DNA of 64,000 nucleotides, taken from Rhodanobacter glycinis (GTDB lineage: Bacteria > Pseudomonadota > Gammaproteobacteria > Xanthomonadales > Rhodanobacteraceae). Where the stretch lies: the NCBI RefSeq assembly GCF_006438785.1, contig NZ_RCZB01000001.1:817912-881911 (forward strand), read 5' to 3'. The notes beneath the pieces are model-generated. The model was not told where the DNA came from. It saw nothing but the letters and a program-made list of their open reading frames with translations, and did not search any database. Of the stretch, positions 56,040-64,000 are shown piece after piece; position 1 is the stretch's first letter, and each line of letters begins with the position of its first letter. The position numbers were made by a program, and so were the translations under genes.

Positions 56040-56522
56040 ATGAGCACTCCCAAGGCCACCACCGACGACCTGAAAGACGAGGGGTTCATCGCCATCCAGT
56101 TTGGTGGCTTGAGCGACTCCGATTTCGTCATCTATCTGGGCAAGGTACTGCAGTCGGCGAGCCTGTGGGTGGAGCAGAAGTGCACGGCGGCGGCCTATGC
56201 GGCAGCCACCCTGAGCACCTATGCCGGCGACTGCGCGCAAAAGGCCGAAGTGAACTATGCCAGCGCCGTGCTGTTTCGGCGCCGTGTCGTGTTCTACGAA
56301 AGCAACGCGGCCAGCGGCAACAACAAGGACGAGGCCATGGTGCTGGCCGAGCTGCGCAAGCATGCCGATATGCGCCTGCAGGACGCCACCTACTGGCTGG
56401 GCGAGGCGATGCGCGCCATGGGCGTCGACGAATCCGGGTTGTATGACGGCACCGGCGTCACCAGCGGTTTCGTGGAAACCGGCCGTTACCCGCTCAGCAC
56501 CGCACCCGGTGGTACGGCATGA
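56040..56522 (+). CDS. Putative head-tail connector protein
   Basis: 160 residues, first gene after the capsid terminator. Mostly helical with Ala-rich centre (CTAAAYAAATLSTYAGDCAQ, VVFYESNAAS). Role as adaptor is inferred from position between capsid and gp10-like genes. Confidence 0.55.
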   Translation: MSTPKATTDDLKDEGFIAIQFGGLSDSDFVIYLGKVLQSASLWVEQKCTAAAYAAATLSTYAGDCAQKAEVNYASAVLFRRRVVFYESNAASGNNKDEAMVLAELRKHADMRLQDATYWLGEAMRAMGVDESGLYDGTGVTSGFVETGRYPLSTAPGGTA

Positions 56523-56944
56523 GCATGTATACGCCACAGGAATTCGGCACCAAGGTGCGGGCGGTGATCGCGGCGCTGGATAAAGCGCTCAGCCGTGGTG
56601 TGAAAAAAGCGGCAACCGTGACCAACCGTGCTGCTATCGACAACCTCAGCGGCAATCGCAAGGCCGAGCCATGGACGTACCCGGTACCGGTACGCACGCC
56701 AGGCGGCCTGCGCGCGCAGCAACAGATGCAAATCGAGTCGCCGACCAGCGCCTACGTGTTCAACACCGCCGCCTATGCGGCGGCCATCCACAACGGCTAC
56801 GTCAGCCAGTGGGCCGGGCGCGGCAAGCACAGCATGCGCATGAAGGCATTTCCACGCCCTTACCTCGATGACGCGGTGGAAGCCGCGCAGCCGCTGATGG
56901 TGATTCAGAACGAAGTGGTGGAGGCACTCAACGCATGGGCGTGA
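56519..56944 (+). CDS. HK97 gp10-like neck/tail-completion protein
   Basis: 141 residues, ATGA overlap with the previous gene. KKAATVTNRAAIDNLSGN, TSAYVFNTAAYAAAIHNGYV and MKAFPRPYLDDAVEAAQPLM follow gp10/minor-tail Z type proteins that close the neck. Overlaps the next gene by 10 bases. Confidence 0.68.
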   Translation: MSMYTPQEFGTKVRAVIAALDKALSRGVKKAATVTNRAAIDNLSGNRKAEPWTYPVPVRTPGGLRAQQQMQIESPTSAYVFNTAAYAAAIHNGYVSQWAGRGKHSMRMKAFPRPYLDDAVEAAQPLMVIQNEVVEALNAWA

Positions 56945-57414
56945 AGACCTTTACCGATGCGCTGCGCGTGCTGCTGACCACCGAGCAGCCGTTTGTGGCC
57001 GAGCTGGAAGCGCTGATCGGCACCACCGTGGTCACCGTGCTGAAGGCCAACACGCCGTGGGCGCAGATCGCCGCCAGTCAGCTGCCGTGCTTTGTGATCG
57101 AGCAGGGCGATGGGCAGACCTCGCCGCATGGCAACAGCGATGCCAGCGGGCTGACCATCGGCCAGACCTCGCAGGCTTTTGCCAGTGACCTCGATGTGTG
57201 CGTGCTGTGGAACGAGCCAAGCCGCGAGGCCGCCGCCGACCAGCGCGCGCAACTACCCGACCTTTTTGCCCAACTGATGATGCGCAACCCGCAACCCGGC
57301 GATGTCGACGGCGCGTGGCTGCAGCAGTGGGTGCCCGACCAGGGCGTGCTGCATCCGCGGCAATGCTGGATGGCCCGCATCCACGCCGAATACATGATCG
57401 AGAGGACGCCATGA
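56935..57414 (+). CDS. Putative tail terminator protein
   Basis: 159 residues in the U-like position, between the gp10-like gene and the tail tube. VKTFTDALRVLLTTEQPF, DLDVCVLWNE and LPDLFAQLMMR suggest an alpha/beta fold like lambda gpU. Function inferred from order. Confidence 0.6.
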   Translation: MGVKTFTDALRVLLTTEQPFVAELEALIGTTVVTVLKANTPWAQIAASQLPCFVIEQGDGQTSPHGNSDASGLTIGQTSQAFASDLDVCVLWNEPSREAAADQRAQLPDLFAQLMMRNPQPGDVDGAWLQQWVPDQGVLHPRQCWMARIHAEYMIERTP

Positions 57415-57656
57415 ACAAGACCTACGAAGTGGTTTTCGGTACGGATGCATTGCCCGGCGTCTTCGCCATCGGCAGCATCCGCCGTGGACAGAGCGCCACC
57501 GTCGAGGCCGCCGAGGCGGTGCGACTGGTCGACGTGAAAGGCCTGGCCTTTGCCAGTGCCGACAGCGATGCCGAGGCGCGCGCCGAGCTCGCCGCACCCC
57601 AGCCGCCGCCGCTGCCGCATAGCGATGAAAGTCCTACCCATGAAGAGGAGCTCTGA
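57411..57656 (+). CDS. Small phage protein before the tail tube
   Basis: 81 residues, ATGA overlap in front. A short beta-type domain (TYEVVFGTDALPGVFAIGS, GQSATVEAAEAVRLVDVKG) is followed by a Pro/Glu-rich tail. No family recognised. Confidence 0.6.
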   Translation: MNKTYEVVFGTDALPGVFAIGSIRRGQSATVEAAEAVRLVDVKGLAFASADSDAEARAELAAPQPPPLPHSDESPTHEEEL

Positions 57657-57658
57657 TC

Positions 57659-57802
57659 ATGGGCCGTGATCCGAACTGGTTCTCTCGAGGGAGTGACTTC
57701 GACCCAGCCGAAGTGAAGCAACGCAACGCGGAGTTGCATCCGGATCGATCCGACGAAGCATCTGCCGATTCCACATTTGAACAATCCTCCGAGGAGCACT
57801 GA
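57659..57802 (+). CDS. 47-residue phage protein
   Basis: A 47-codon frame from the ATG at 57659 (MGRDPNWFSRGSDFDPAEVK) to TGA at 57802 exactly fills the gap between its neighbours, starting 2 bases after one stop and ending 2 bases before the next ATG. The protein is polar and acidic at the end. An AGGAG site lies upstream within the previous gene. No family recognised. Confidence 0.55.
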   Translation: MGRDPNWFSRGSDFDPAEVKQRNAELHPDRSDEASADSTFEQSSEEH

Positions 57803-57804
57803 TC

Positions 57805-58800
57805 ATGGCCAAGCAGGTACGTGGTTCCCTTGTTCGCCTGATCGGTGTCACCGACACCACGTTCGGCACGCCGCCGGTCACGCCAAGCAGCCTGATCCTG
57901 CCGTATGTGCAGAACAACGTGAAAGCGGATCAGACCCGCGATCAGGACCAGACCATCAGCGGATTTCGCGGCATGGTACGCAGCGTTGCCGGTGCCCGCA
58001 AGGTCAGCGGCGCGCTGCAGATCAATGCGGCGCCGCAGACGATCGGTTTCTGGCTGAAGCACCTGATCGGCGCGCCCACCAGCACCACGGCCACCGGCGT
58101 CACCACGCACGTGTTCTCCCCGGCCGCCAGCGGTGCCAACGCATTGCCGCCCAGCTTCACGATGGAGGAGGACATGGGTGCCGGGTTTACCTCGGCCTCG
58201 CGCTATATGCGTTACCTCGGCTGCCGCATTGCGTCGGCCGCCATCAGCATCACCCCGTCAGGCTTCATGCAGTTCAACCCCACCATCAGTGGCGCGGATT
58301 TCGTGGCCGGCGCCACGGTGCTGGATGCCGCACCCACCGACACCGGTCATGCCGCTTTCAGCACGCTCACCACCGCGCTCGTCTTTGGTGGCGGCAGCGT
58401 GACGCTGGACAGCACCAAGGTGGATCTGGCTATCAACAACAACCTGGATGCCACCGGGTATGTGGTCGGTGGCAACGGGCGCCTGGGCGATCTGCCTGAA
58501 GGTTTGATCGCCGTCACCGGCAGCATCGAGACGCTGCTGAAGGATGACAGCCTGCTGCAACTGGCGCTGACCGATGCCGACACCAGCCTGCTGTTGACGC
58601 TGACGCGCGGCACGGGCGATGGCACGGCCGGCAATGAATCGCTGGCCATCAACATCCCGGCGCTCGTGTTCGCCGCTACCTCGCCGACCGTGCCCGGTCC
58701 CAAGGGCCTGCTGCTCACTGGCACGTTCGACAGCCACCGCACCACCGGCGAAACCGGCGTGACCTTCACGCTGAAAACGCCGCTGGCGACGATCCAGTAA
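57805..58800 (+). CDS. Phage tail tube protein
   Basis: 331 residues, beta-rich and Thr/Gly/Ala-rich as expected for a non-contractile tail tube. VSGALQINAAPQTIGFWLKH, TFGTPPVTPSSLILPYVQNN and LLLTGTFDSHRTTGETGVTF resemble the siphophage tube family. It directly precedes the tail chaperones, the usual order. Confidence 0.8.
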   Translation: MAKQVRGSLVRLIGVTDTTFGTPPVTPSSLILPYVQNNVKADQTRDQDQTISGFRGMVRSVAGARKVSGALQINAAPQTIGFWLKHLIGAPTSTTATGVTTHVFSPAASGANALPPSFTMEEDMGAGFTSASRYMRYLGCRIASAAISITPSGFMQFNPTISGADFVAGATVLDAAPTDTGHAAFSTLTTALVFGGGSVTLDSTKVDLAINNNLDATGYVVGGNGRLGDLPEGLIAVTGSIETLLKDDSLLQLALTDADTSLLLTLTRGTGDGTAGNESLAINIPALVFAATSPTVPGPKGLLLTGTFDSHRTTGETGVTFTLKTPLATIQ

Positions 58801-58809
58801 GGAGACACC

Positions 58810-59283
58810 ATGTTCCGATTCGCCAAAGATGGCTGCGTACGCTGGCCGGTCACCCTGCAGCAGATGCAGGACGACGGCAGCGCCGCGGAGCAGTCGTTCA
58901 TCGTCACCTATGAACGGCTGACGCGCGCCGAGAAGAAACAGCGCGACGCCGAGGTGCTGGCGTTCACCCAGCAGTTTCGCGCCGCGCTTCCCACGGATGG
59001 CGCCGACGATACCGCCGAGCTGACCGCCAAGCGCGCCGCACTGAGTGATGCCCGCATCGCGGCTGATGACGAGCTGCTGCGCGCCCGCGTCAAGGGCTGG
59101 GCGAACATCGCCGACCAGGACGGCAACGCCTTGCCGTTCAGCACGGCAGCGCTGGATGCCTTCATCAACGACGAGCTGCTGCGTACCACCTTGCTGCGCG
59201 GCTTGCTTGATGCCAGCGCGGGTGCGCAAACAAAAAACTCATTGCCTGGGCTCGCTGGCTTGCCGGTGCCAGCCCAGGCGTAA
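58810..59283 (+). CDS. Tail assembly chaperone, short (G-like) product
   Basis: 157 residues, ATG with GGAG upstream. Helical, charged (ERLTRAEKKQRDAEVLAFTQ, SDARIAADDELLRARVKGW). It occupies the lambda G position between tube and tape measure. The frame contains a slippery A AAA AAC near its end, so most ribosomes make this product and a fraction shift to the longer one. Confidence 0.82.
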   Translation: MFRFAKDGCVRWPVTLQQMQDDGSAAEQSFIVTYERLTRAEKKQRDAEVLAFTQQFRAALPTDGADDTAELTAKRAALSDARIAADDELLRARVKGWANIADQDGNALPFSTAALDAFINDELLRTTLLRGLLDASAGAQTKNSLPGLAGLPVPAQA

Positions 59284-59696
59284 ACATCCACGGTGTCGAG
59301 GAGCAGCTATGGGATGCGGAGCAGCAATACCCCGATACCGATCTGCCGGCGTATTGCCGCCAATGTCGCATCGCCGGTGGCTGCGATGCGACGAAAGGGG
59401 AGATATGCCCGCGCCCGCATCTGCTGCCGGAAAACCTGCCCGCGCTGCGCGCCTACGACACCTGCGAAACGCAATGGCGGGTGGGTGCCGGCGGTGCGGT
59501 CGGCCTCGATTACACCGCCTGCATTGCCACGCTGACGCTGTACCTGCCGCGCTGGAACAAGGAACTGCCGACCGCTGACCTGACCGTGCCGGAGTTGCTG
59601 GACGATCTGCGCACGATCGAGCAGGCCATGCTCACCGGCATGGCCGAGAAAGCCGAGAAAGAACGCCAACAACGCGAAAGCGAAGGCCACGAGTGA
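58810..59696 (+). CDS. Tail assembly chaperone, -1 frameshift (GT-like) product
   Basis: Shifting -1 at 59232-59238 joins the first 143 codons to an open frame of 152 residues running to the TGA at 59696. The added part (LIAWARWLAG, CRQCRIAGGCDATKGEICP, LLPENLPALRAYDTCETQWR, GLDYTACIATL) looks like the DUF1799 phage domain and carries four to six cysteines that could bind zinc. It has no plausible start of its own, which supports frameshift expression. The stop overlaps the tape measure start (GTGA). Total 295 residues. Confidence 0.85.
59232..59279 (+). promoter_or_regulatory. Programmed -1 ribosomal frameshift signal
   Basis: A AAA AAC (59232-59238) lies in the right phase (0-frame codons ACA AAA AAC). 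Five bases later a stem-loop begins: GCCTGGG (59244-59250), a 4-base bulge, CTGGC (59255-59259), an 8-base loop, then GCCAGCCCAGGC (59268-59279). The 0-frame stop follows at 59281. Confidence 0.88.
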
Positions 59697-62600
59697 TCAC
59701 CGAAAACACCCTGCGGGTCAAGATCGAAGGTGCCGACGACGGTTCACTGAAGGCGTCGCTGGTCGGTGCAGAGCAGAGCGTTATCGCTGTCGACAAGGCG
59801 CAGCAGGCGCAGGCCGAGACGGCCGGCAAGGCCACGGCGGCGTTGCACGAGAATGCCGCCGCGGCGGCGGCGGCCGGCCTCGCTGCGCAGGAGTCGGCGG
59901 CGGCCATCGTATCCGCCACCGCCGTGACGGGCGAATCCTACGATCAGCAAACGGCACGCATCAAAGCTGCCATTGCCCTGTCGCTGGAACAGCAGGCGGC
60001 CAATAGCGGCATCGCCGAGAGCGAGGCCAGCATTGTCGAGCGGGCCGGCTTGCGCACGGAAGCCACCGCCGCCGAGGTAGCGGCTACGCGTGCCGCTGTC
60101 GCTGCGCAGGACGCGCAGATGGTCAGCATGAAAGCGTTTGCAGCCGCCGAGGCCGAGGCCACCGCCGCCACGACGCGCGATACCGCGGCCAAGATCGCCA
60201 ACACCGAAGCCACGGCAATCAACGGCGGTGTGGCACGCGAAATGGGCGTGCTGGTGGGCGAAGTCGCACGCGGAAACTACACGCGGCTGGAAGGCTCCAC
60301 GATCACCCTGGCCAACCGCACCGGCCTGCTGCAGGAAGTGTTCACCAGCACCGGCCTGGCGATCGCTGGCGTGGTGGGAACGATCGGTTTGCTGGTAGCT
60401 GCCGGCGTGCACGCGGTGAATCAGGAGGACGAGCTCAGCCGCGCGATTGTGGCTACTGGCAACTATGCCGATGTGACCGTGCATCAATTGCAGGGCATGG
60501 CATCGCAGCTGCAATCCAGTGGCGCCAGCTACGGCCAGTCCATCGACGTGCTGGGCAAGCTGGCGGCGTCTGGCAAGGTGGCCGGCGACAGTTTGCTGAC
60601 GGCCGGTCAGGCCGCCGTGGACATGGCGACGCTCACCGGCCAGAGCATGGACAGCGCTGTATCGGCGGTAGTGCGGCTTGGGCAGGACCCAGTCACGGCA
60701 GCGGCGGCATTGAATGATGAATTCCATTTTCTGACGGCGGCTCAGAACGAGCAGATCATCAGTCTGGAGGCATCTGGCAACAAGGCCGATGCCGCCAAGG
60801 TGGCCTTTGATGCGCTTGGCGCCGTGATGCATGCGCGCGCCATGCAGGCCAAAGAGGATGCGCCATGGTTCACCACGGCGTTCAACAACTGGAAGCAGGG
60901 CGTTTCCAACATTGGTGCCGGCGTCGGCGACATCCTGACGCTGGGCGGCAAGAAAACCGAGATCGATCAGTACACCGATGCCGTCAAGAAATACAACGAG
61001 GCGGTGAAGCAACTGGAAATGGATCGGGCCAACGGCCGGACCGGTCTTGCGCACGATCTCAACGTGTCGTCGGCGCAGAGCGCCTACAACAACGTGATGG
61101 ATATCTGGAACAGCCCGGATTTCCAGAAAGAGCGCGACCAGAAACAGATATCCGCCGTGGTGCAGGGCGTGCAGGACGATGGCGTGGAAGCCACCCAGAC
61201 CCTTGCCAAGCTCGGCATCACGCTGGACGGATTGAAAACGAAGCAGGAGAAAGTCAACGACGCCGCCGCGGCGCTGTACAAGGCCCACCTGGCCGGCGTC
61301 AATTTTCCCGGCGTAAATTTCAACGGATCGGCCGCCGACCTGCCGCAGGGTGCGGGCTGGGATGCGATCGTCAAAAAGCTCAACCCGCCCAAAAAAGCAA
61401 AGCGCGCCCCCGAGATATCAGCCTACGACACGTTCTCCTCGCAGGTGGATGCGCTCGATGTCAAATCTATCAGCGCCGACAGTGCCGCACTGACACAGTA
61501 TGAGCAGGGCATTGCGAAGCTGGCCGATCAGATGGCCATCTATATGTCCAAGGGTGGCGATGCCACCAAGGCCGCAGACCTGTTCAACCGCGGCCAGCAG
61601 GATCTGCAGAAGACGCTGGATGCCAATCATGTAAAGGAACAGCTGGCGGAGCAGCAGTACGCCGAGGCGTTGAACAAGAGCAATGCCGCCCTGCAGCTGC
61701 GGGTGAATAACGAGATCGCCCGCATCGGCATGGGCGACAAGGAATACCAGCAGACCCAGCAGATCGCCAAGGCCTATCAGGACGAAGCCGATGCATTGGA
61801 GAAGCTGGCGTTGCAGCGCCAGGCGGGCATCAATGGGCAGTCGGGCGGCTTGTCGCAGTCAGCCTACGAGGCCGACGTGGCGGCGTTGCGTACAGCCACT
61901 GCCCAGAAAGTCCAGATCATGCGCACTGGCTATGCGGCGATGGATGCCGCGCAGGCCGACTGGACGAACGGCGCAAAGTCGGCACTGCAAAATTACGTTG
62001 ACCAGGCCAAGGATGTCGCCGATCAAACCAAGCAGGCTTTCACTGGCATGTCCACCGATATGGAGGACGCGTTGGCGACGTGGGGTACTAGCGGCAAGCA
62101 GTCGATGGACACGTTTGAAAAGGACTTCGACAACATGCTGGCGCACATGGTGGCCAAGGCGCTGATTGCCCAGGCCGAGACAGCGCTGCTCAACATGTTT
62201 GCCGGCGGTGGCGGCGGTGCGATAGCTGACCTGGGTGGCAATAGCGGCAGCTTCGGCAGTGACATGGCGAGCGTGGGCGGCGGCAGCTACGGCACGCTTG
62301 GCGCCGGTCATGCGGACGGCGGCCGCATCAACGGCCCCGGTACCGGCACCAGCGACAGCATTCTCGCCCGCCTGTCCAACGGCGAGAACGTGATCACCGA
62401 GAAAGCCACCAGCTATTACGGCCAGAAATTCATGGACGATGTGAACAACATGCGCCTGCCACGCTTCGCGCAGGGTGGTCCGGTGGGATCGTCGGCGGGC
62501 GCTGGCGGGGCTGTCGCCAGCCAGCCCATCACGGTCAACATCTACGGCGCGCAGGACGGCGCCCGTGTGGAGCAGCGCGACGGCGGAGATGGCTTGCGTT

Positions 62601-62725
62601 ATATCGATGTGTTCATCAACGCCGCTGCGCAGGACGTGGCACGCGGCGGTCGGCTAGGGCAGGCCATGAGCAGCGCATTCGGCGTGCAACGCCAAGCGCG
62701 CAGCTATGCGACGGCGGGGGGCTGA
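59693..62725 (+). CDS. Tail tape measure protein
   Basis: 1010 residues from a GTG overlapping the chaperone stop. A long Ala-rich coiled N-terminal region is followed by a hydrophobic segment (GLAIAGVVGTIGLLVAAGVH, about 222-241) and helical repeats. The C-terminal part has a Gly-rich region and the common RINGPGTGTSDSILARLSNG motif. Its length sets tail length (roughly 150 nm by the usual rule). Confidence 0.92.
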   Translation: MITENTLRVKIEGADDGSLKASLVGAEQSVIAVDKAQQAQAETAGKATAALHENAAAAAAAGLAAQESAAAIVSATAVTGESYDQQTARIKAAIALSLEQQAANSGIAESEASIVERAGLRTEATAAEVAATRAAVAAQDAQMVSMKAFAAAEAEATAATTRDTAAKIANTEATAINGGVAREMGVLVGEVARGNYTRLEGSTITLANRTGLLQEVFTSTGLAIAGVVGTIGLLVAAGVHAVNQEDELSRAIVATGNYADVTVHQLQGMASQLQSSGASYGQSIDVLGKLAASGKVAGDSLLTAGQAAVDMATLTGQSMDSAVSAVVRLGQDPVTAAAALNDEFHFLTAAQNEQIISLEASGNKADAAKVAFDALGAVMHARAMQAKEDAPWFTTAFNNWKQGVSNIGAGVGDILTLGGKKTEIDQYTDAVKKYNEAVKQLEMDRANGRTGLAHDLNVSSAQSAYNNVMDIWNSPDFQKERDQKQISAVVQGVQDDGVEATQTLAKLGITLDGLKTKQEKVNDAAAALYKAHLAGVNFPGVNFNGSAADLPQGAGWDAIVKKLNPPKKAKRAPEISAYDTFSSQVDALDVKSISADSAALTQYEQGIAKLADQMAIYMSKGGDATKAADLFNRGQQDLQKTLDANHVKEQLAEQQYAEALNKSNAALQLRVNNEIARIGMGDKEYQQTQQIAKAYQDEADALEKLALQRQAGINGQSGGLSQSAYEADVAALRTATAQKVQIMRTGYAAMDAAQADWTNGAKSALQNYVDQAKDVADQTKQAFTGMSTDMEDALATWGTSGKQSMDTFEKDFDNMLAHMVAKALIAQAETALLNMFAGGGGGAIADLGGNSGSFGSDMASVGGGSYGTLGAGHADGGRINGPGTGTSDSILARLSNGENVITEKATSYYGQKFMDDVNNMRLPRFAQGGPVGSSAGAGGAVASQPITVNIYGAQDGARVEQRDGGDGLRYIDVFINAAAQDVARGGRLGQAMSSAFGVQRQARSYATAGG

Positions 62726-62727
62726 GC

Positions 62728-63087
62728 ATGCCAAACCCCACCTGGCCCAGCACCCTGCCGGCACCGCTCGCCGACACCACCGCCGCTTTCGATGCGGTGG
62801 ACAACGCCGTGCGCAGCAACACCGAGGCCGGCGTGAACAAGGTACGCCGCCGCTTCACGGCCGTGGCGACGCCGTTCACCTGCACGGTGAAGCTGACCCA
62901 AACGCAGTACGCCACGCTGATGGCGTTCTACACCACGACCTTGCTGGACGTTCTGCCGTTCGACTGGCTCGACTTCCGCACCGGCGCAGTGGCCACGTAT
63001 CGCTTCATTAAGCGGCCAGCTGGTAGCTATGTCGCCGGCAGCATCGATCGCTGGCTCGTGACGTTGCCGCTGGAGCTGCTGCCATGA
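62728..63087 (+). CDS. Lambda M-like minor tail protein
   Basis: 119 residues in the first position after the tape measure. TCTVKLTQTQYATLMAFYTT and LPFDWLDFRTGAVATYRFIK fit small beta-rich distal tail proteins. ATGA overlap with the next gene. Confidence 0.7.
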   Translation: MPNPTWPSTLPAPLADTTAAFDAVDNAVRSNTEAGVNKVRRRFTAVATPFTCTVKLTQTQYATLMAFYTTTLLDVLPFDWLDFRTGAVATYRFIKRPAGSYVAGSIDRWLVTLPLELLP

Positions 63088-63557
63088 GGGTGGTCAGCGT
63101 CAATGCGCTGCGCGCCATGCTGGCACAGGAAACCGCCGAGGTTTTCCTGTGCTGCATCACCATCACGCATCCGGCGATCGTCACCCAGCGACTGGTGAAC
63201 AATCCGCAGGCGCTCGTACGCTCGGCGGGCACCTATACGCCATGCCCCATGCAAATGACACTGCCAGCGCAGCGCAGTGACCAGATACCGCAGGTGAACC
63301 TGGTGATCGACAACGTCGATCGCACGGTGCTCGAGCAGATCCGCACGGTGGCCGGCATACCGCAGGTAACCATGGAGGTAGTGCTGGCCAGCAGCCCGGA
63401 TGTAGTGGAGGCTGGCCCGTTCGATTTTTCGCTGCTCGTGGCCGCCTACGACGTGATGGTGCTGACCGGCACGATCGGCTACGCCGACGATGTGCTGAAT
63501 CAAAAAGTGCCGGCGATGGAATACACGCCAACGAACAGCCCGGGACTTTTCCTGTGA
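63084..63557 (+). CDS. DUF1833 / lambda L-like minor tail protein
   Basis: 157 residues. LRAMLAQETAEVFLCCITIT, QIPQVNLVIDNVDRTVLEQI and ATNSP-type ending match the DUF1833 tail family in the lambda L position. Overlaps neighbours by four bases on both sides. Confidence 0.75.
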   Translation: MRVVSVNALRAMLAQETAEVFLCCITITHPAIVTQRLVNNPQALVRSAGTYTPCPMQMTLPAQRSDQIPQVNLVIDNVDRTVLEQIRTVAGIPQVTMEVVLASSPDVVEAGPFDFSLLVAAYDVMVLTGTIGYADDVLNQKVPAMEYTPTNSPGLFL

Positions 63558-63958
63558 GCATCATTCCTGCCTTTGCCGAGCCCTATGTGGGCATCCGCTA
63601 TGTCGACAAGGGGCGTGACCGCCATGGCGTTGACTGCTGGGGTGTCTGCCGACTGGTGCTGGCCGAGGTGTTCCACGTGGACACGCCCGACTATCTGGAC
63701 ACCTACCGTGACGGCGAGGACTGGGAAGCGATCGGTGCCGCTGTACGCGCCGGCCTGGCCGATGGCTGGCAGCGCACCGAGCAACCGCGGGCAGGCGACC
63801 TGCTGATACTCACGATCGCCATGCGGCCGTGGCATTGCGGACTGATGCTCAGCGGCCTGCATTTTCTGCATGCGGCACCGGGTGACAGCACGGTGATCGA
63901 GCGACTGGACACGCCGCGCTGGGCGCGGCGCATCGAGGGGATATACCGGCATGACTGA
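63554..63958 (+). CDS. NlpC/P60-type tail peptidase (lambda K C-terminal-like)
   Basis: 134 residues. Catalytic Cys in RHGVDCWGVCRLV and His in MRPWHCGLML are in the NlpC/P60 order. It would cleave cell-wall peptides during tail assembly or DNA entry. The JAMM domain that precedes this part in lambda K is absent. Confidence 0.85.
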   Translation: MSIIPAFAEPYVGIRYVDKGRDRHGVDCWGVCRLVLAEVFHVDTPDYLDTYRDGEDWEAIGAAVRAGLADGWQRTEQPRAGDLLILTIAMRPWHCGLMLSGLHFLHAAPGDSTVIERLDTPRWARRIEGIYRHD

Positions 63959-64000
63959 CGGCGCCCGCAACACCGGCATGGTGACCCTGGTGGCCCGCCC
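63951..64000 (+). CDS. Start of next tail gene, cut by the window edge
   Basis: An ATG at 63951 overlaps the peptidase stop by 8 bases and opens a frame (MTDGARNTGMVTLVAR) through the end of the window. In lambda order this is the place of tail-tip genes I/J. Only 16 codons are visible. Confidence 0.5.
   Translation, partial: MTDGARNTGMVTLVAR

Larger units (their letters stand above)
43900..64000 (+). mobile_element. Prophage, left part: Mu-like head, lambda-like tail, tyrosine integrase
   Basis: From about 43900 all supported genes are on the plus strand, tightly packed, and encode replication, integrase, packaging, head and tail functions in virion order. The left boundary is approximate: the last host gene ends at 43745 and an AT-rich promoter-like patch begins near 43900. 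No tRNA or attachment repeat could be recognised there. The element continues past 64000, where tail tip, lysis and perhaps regulatory genes are expected. The structural frames seen are intact, so it could be functional. Confidence 0.9.

Noticed and set aside
59481..59696. Independent 71-residue gene
   Set aside because: It is the tail of the -1 frame product of the chaperone gene and has no ribosome site of its own.
43900..64000. Transposable Mu-type prophage
   Set aside because: Head genes are Mu-like, but a complete tyrosine integrase and lambda-type replication genes are present and no transposase is seen in the window. Left open until the right half is read.

Overview
The window is GC-rich chromosomal DNA of a gammaproteobacterium, most likely of the Xanthomonadales (Rhodanobacter/Dyella-like). 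The taxonomic call is an inference from gene order (ndk-rlmN-pilF-rodZ-yfgM-bamB-der and guaB-guaA-tadA), base composition and protein style; no rRNA or tRNA gene is visible. Roughly 44 kb of host chromosome is followed by about 20 kb of a prophage that runs off the right edge.

Host part, left to right. Positions 1-171 hold a decayed, frameshifted copy of the 3' end of the unusual SDR gene at 915-2528. A small exported carboxypeptidase-regulatory-like protein, a hypothetical gene, an ECF sigma factor with a TPR-bearing membrane Ser/Thr kinase, a diheme cytochrome and an autotransporter follow. Next come a periplasmic ClpP-fold-like protein, a 21-bp tandem hairpin array (13146-13420) and a lipoprotein. 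A visibly AT-richer singleton at 14309-16576 encodes an RloC-like AAA_13 ATPase with a zinc hook and a candidate anticodon-nuclease triad. The minus-strand block 16654-28517 holds a lipoprotein, a helicase/exonuclease pair like MrfA/MrfB, a zinc-ribbon/SPFH membrane-stress-type operon, and a beta-oxidation operon (TetR regulator, FadN-like bifunctional enzyme, thiolase) with a perfect PsrA-type palindrome in front of it. Housekeeping genes ndk, rlmN, pilF, rodZ, yfgM, bamB, der, folD, guaB, guaA and tadA fill 28751-40871. A few minus-strand metabolic genes then lead to the prophage junction.

Prophage part (about 43900 to the edge, all plus strand, most genes overlapping by 1-11 bases). Order: a promoter/operator-like AT-rich patch, lambda O/P-like replication genes, a tyrosine integrase, a Mor-like HTH protein, terminase, a Mu gp29-like portal fused to an F-like minor head domain, a protease with a nested scaffold start, decoration protein, major capsid, neck proteins, tail tube, tail chaperones, tape measure, and lambda M/L/K-like tip genes. 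The head genes are Mu-like and the tail genes are lambda-like, but the recombinase is a tyrosine integrase placed between replication and packaging genes. The tail chaperone pair carries a textbook -1 frameshift signal (A AAA AAC plus a stem-loop 5 nt downstream) that yields a DUF1799-like fusion product not visible as a normal gene.

Limits: family calls come from motifs read by eye; no database search was run.
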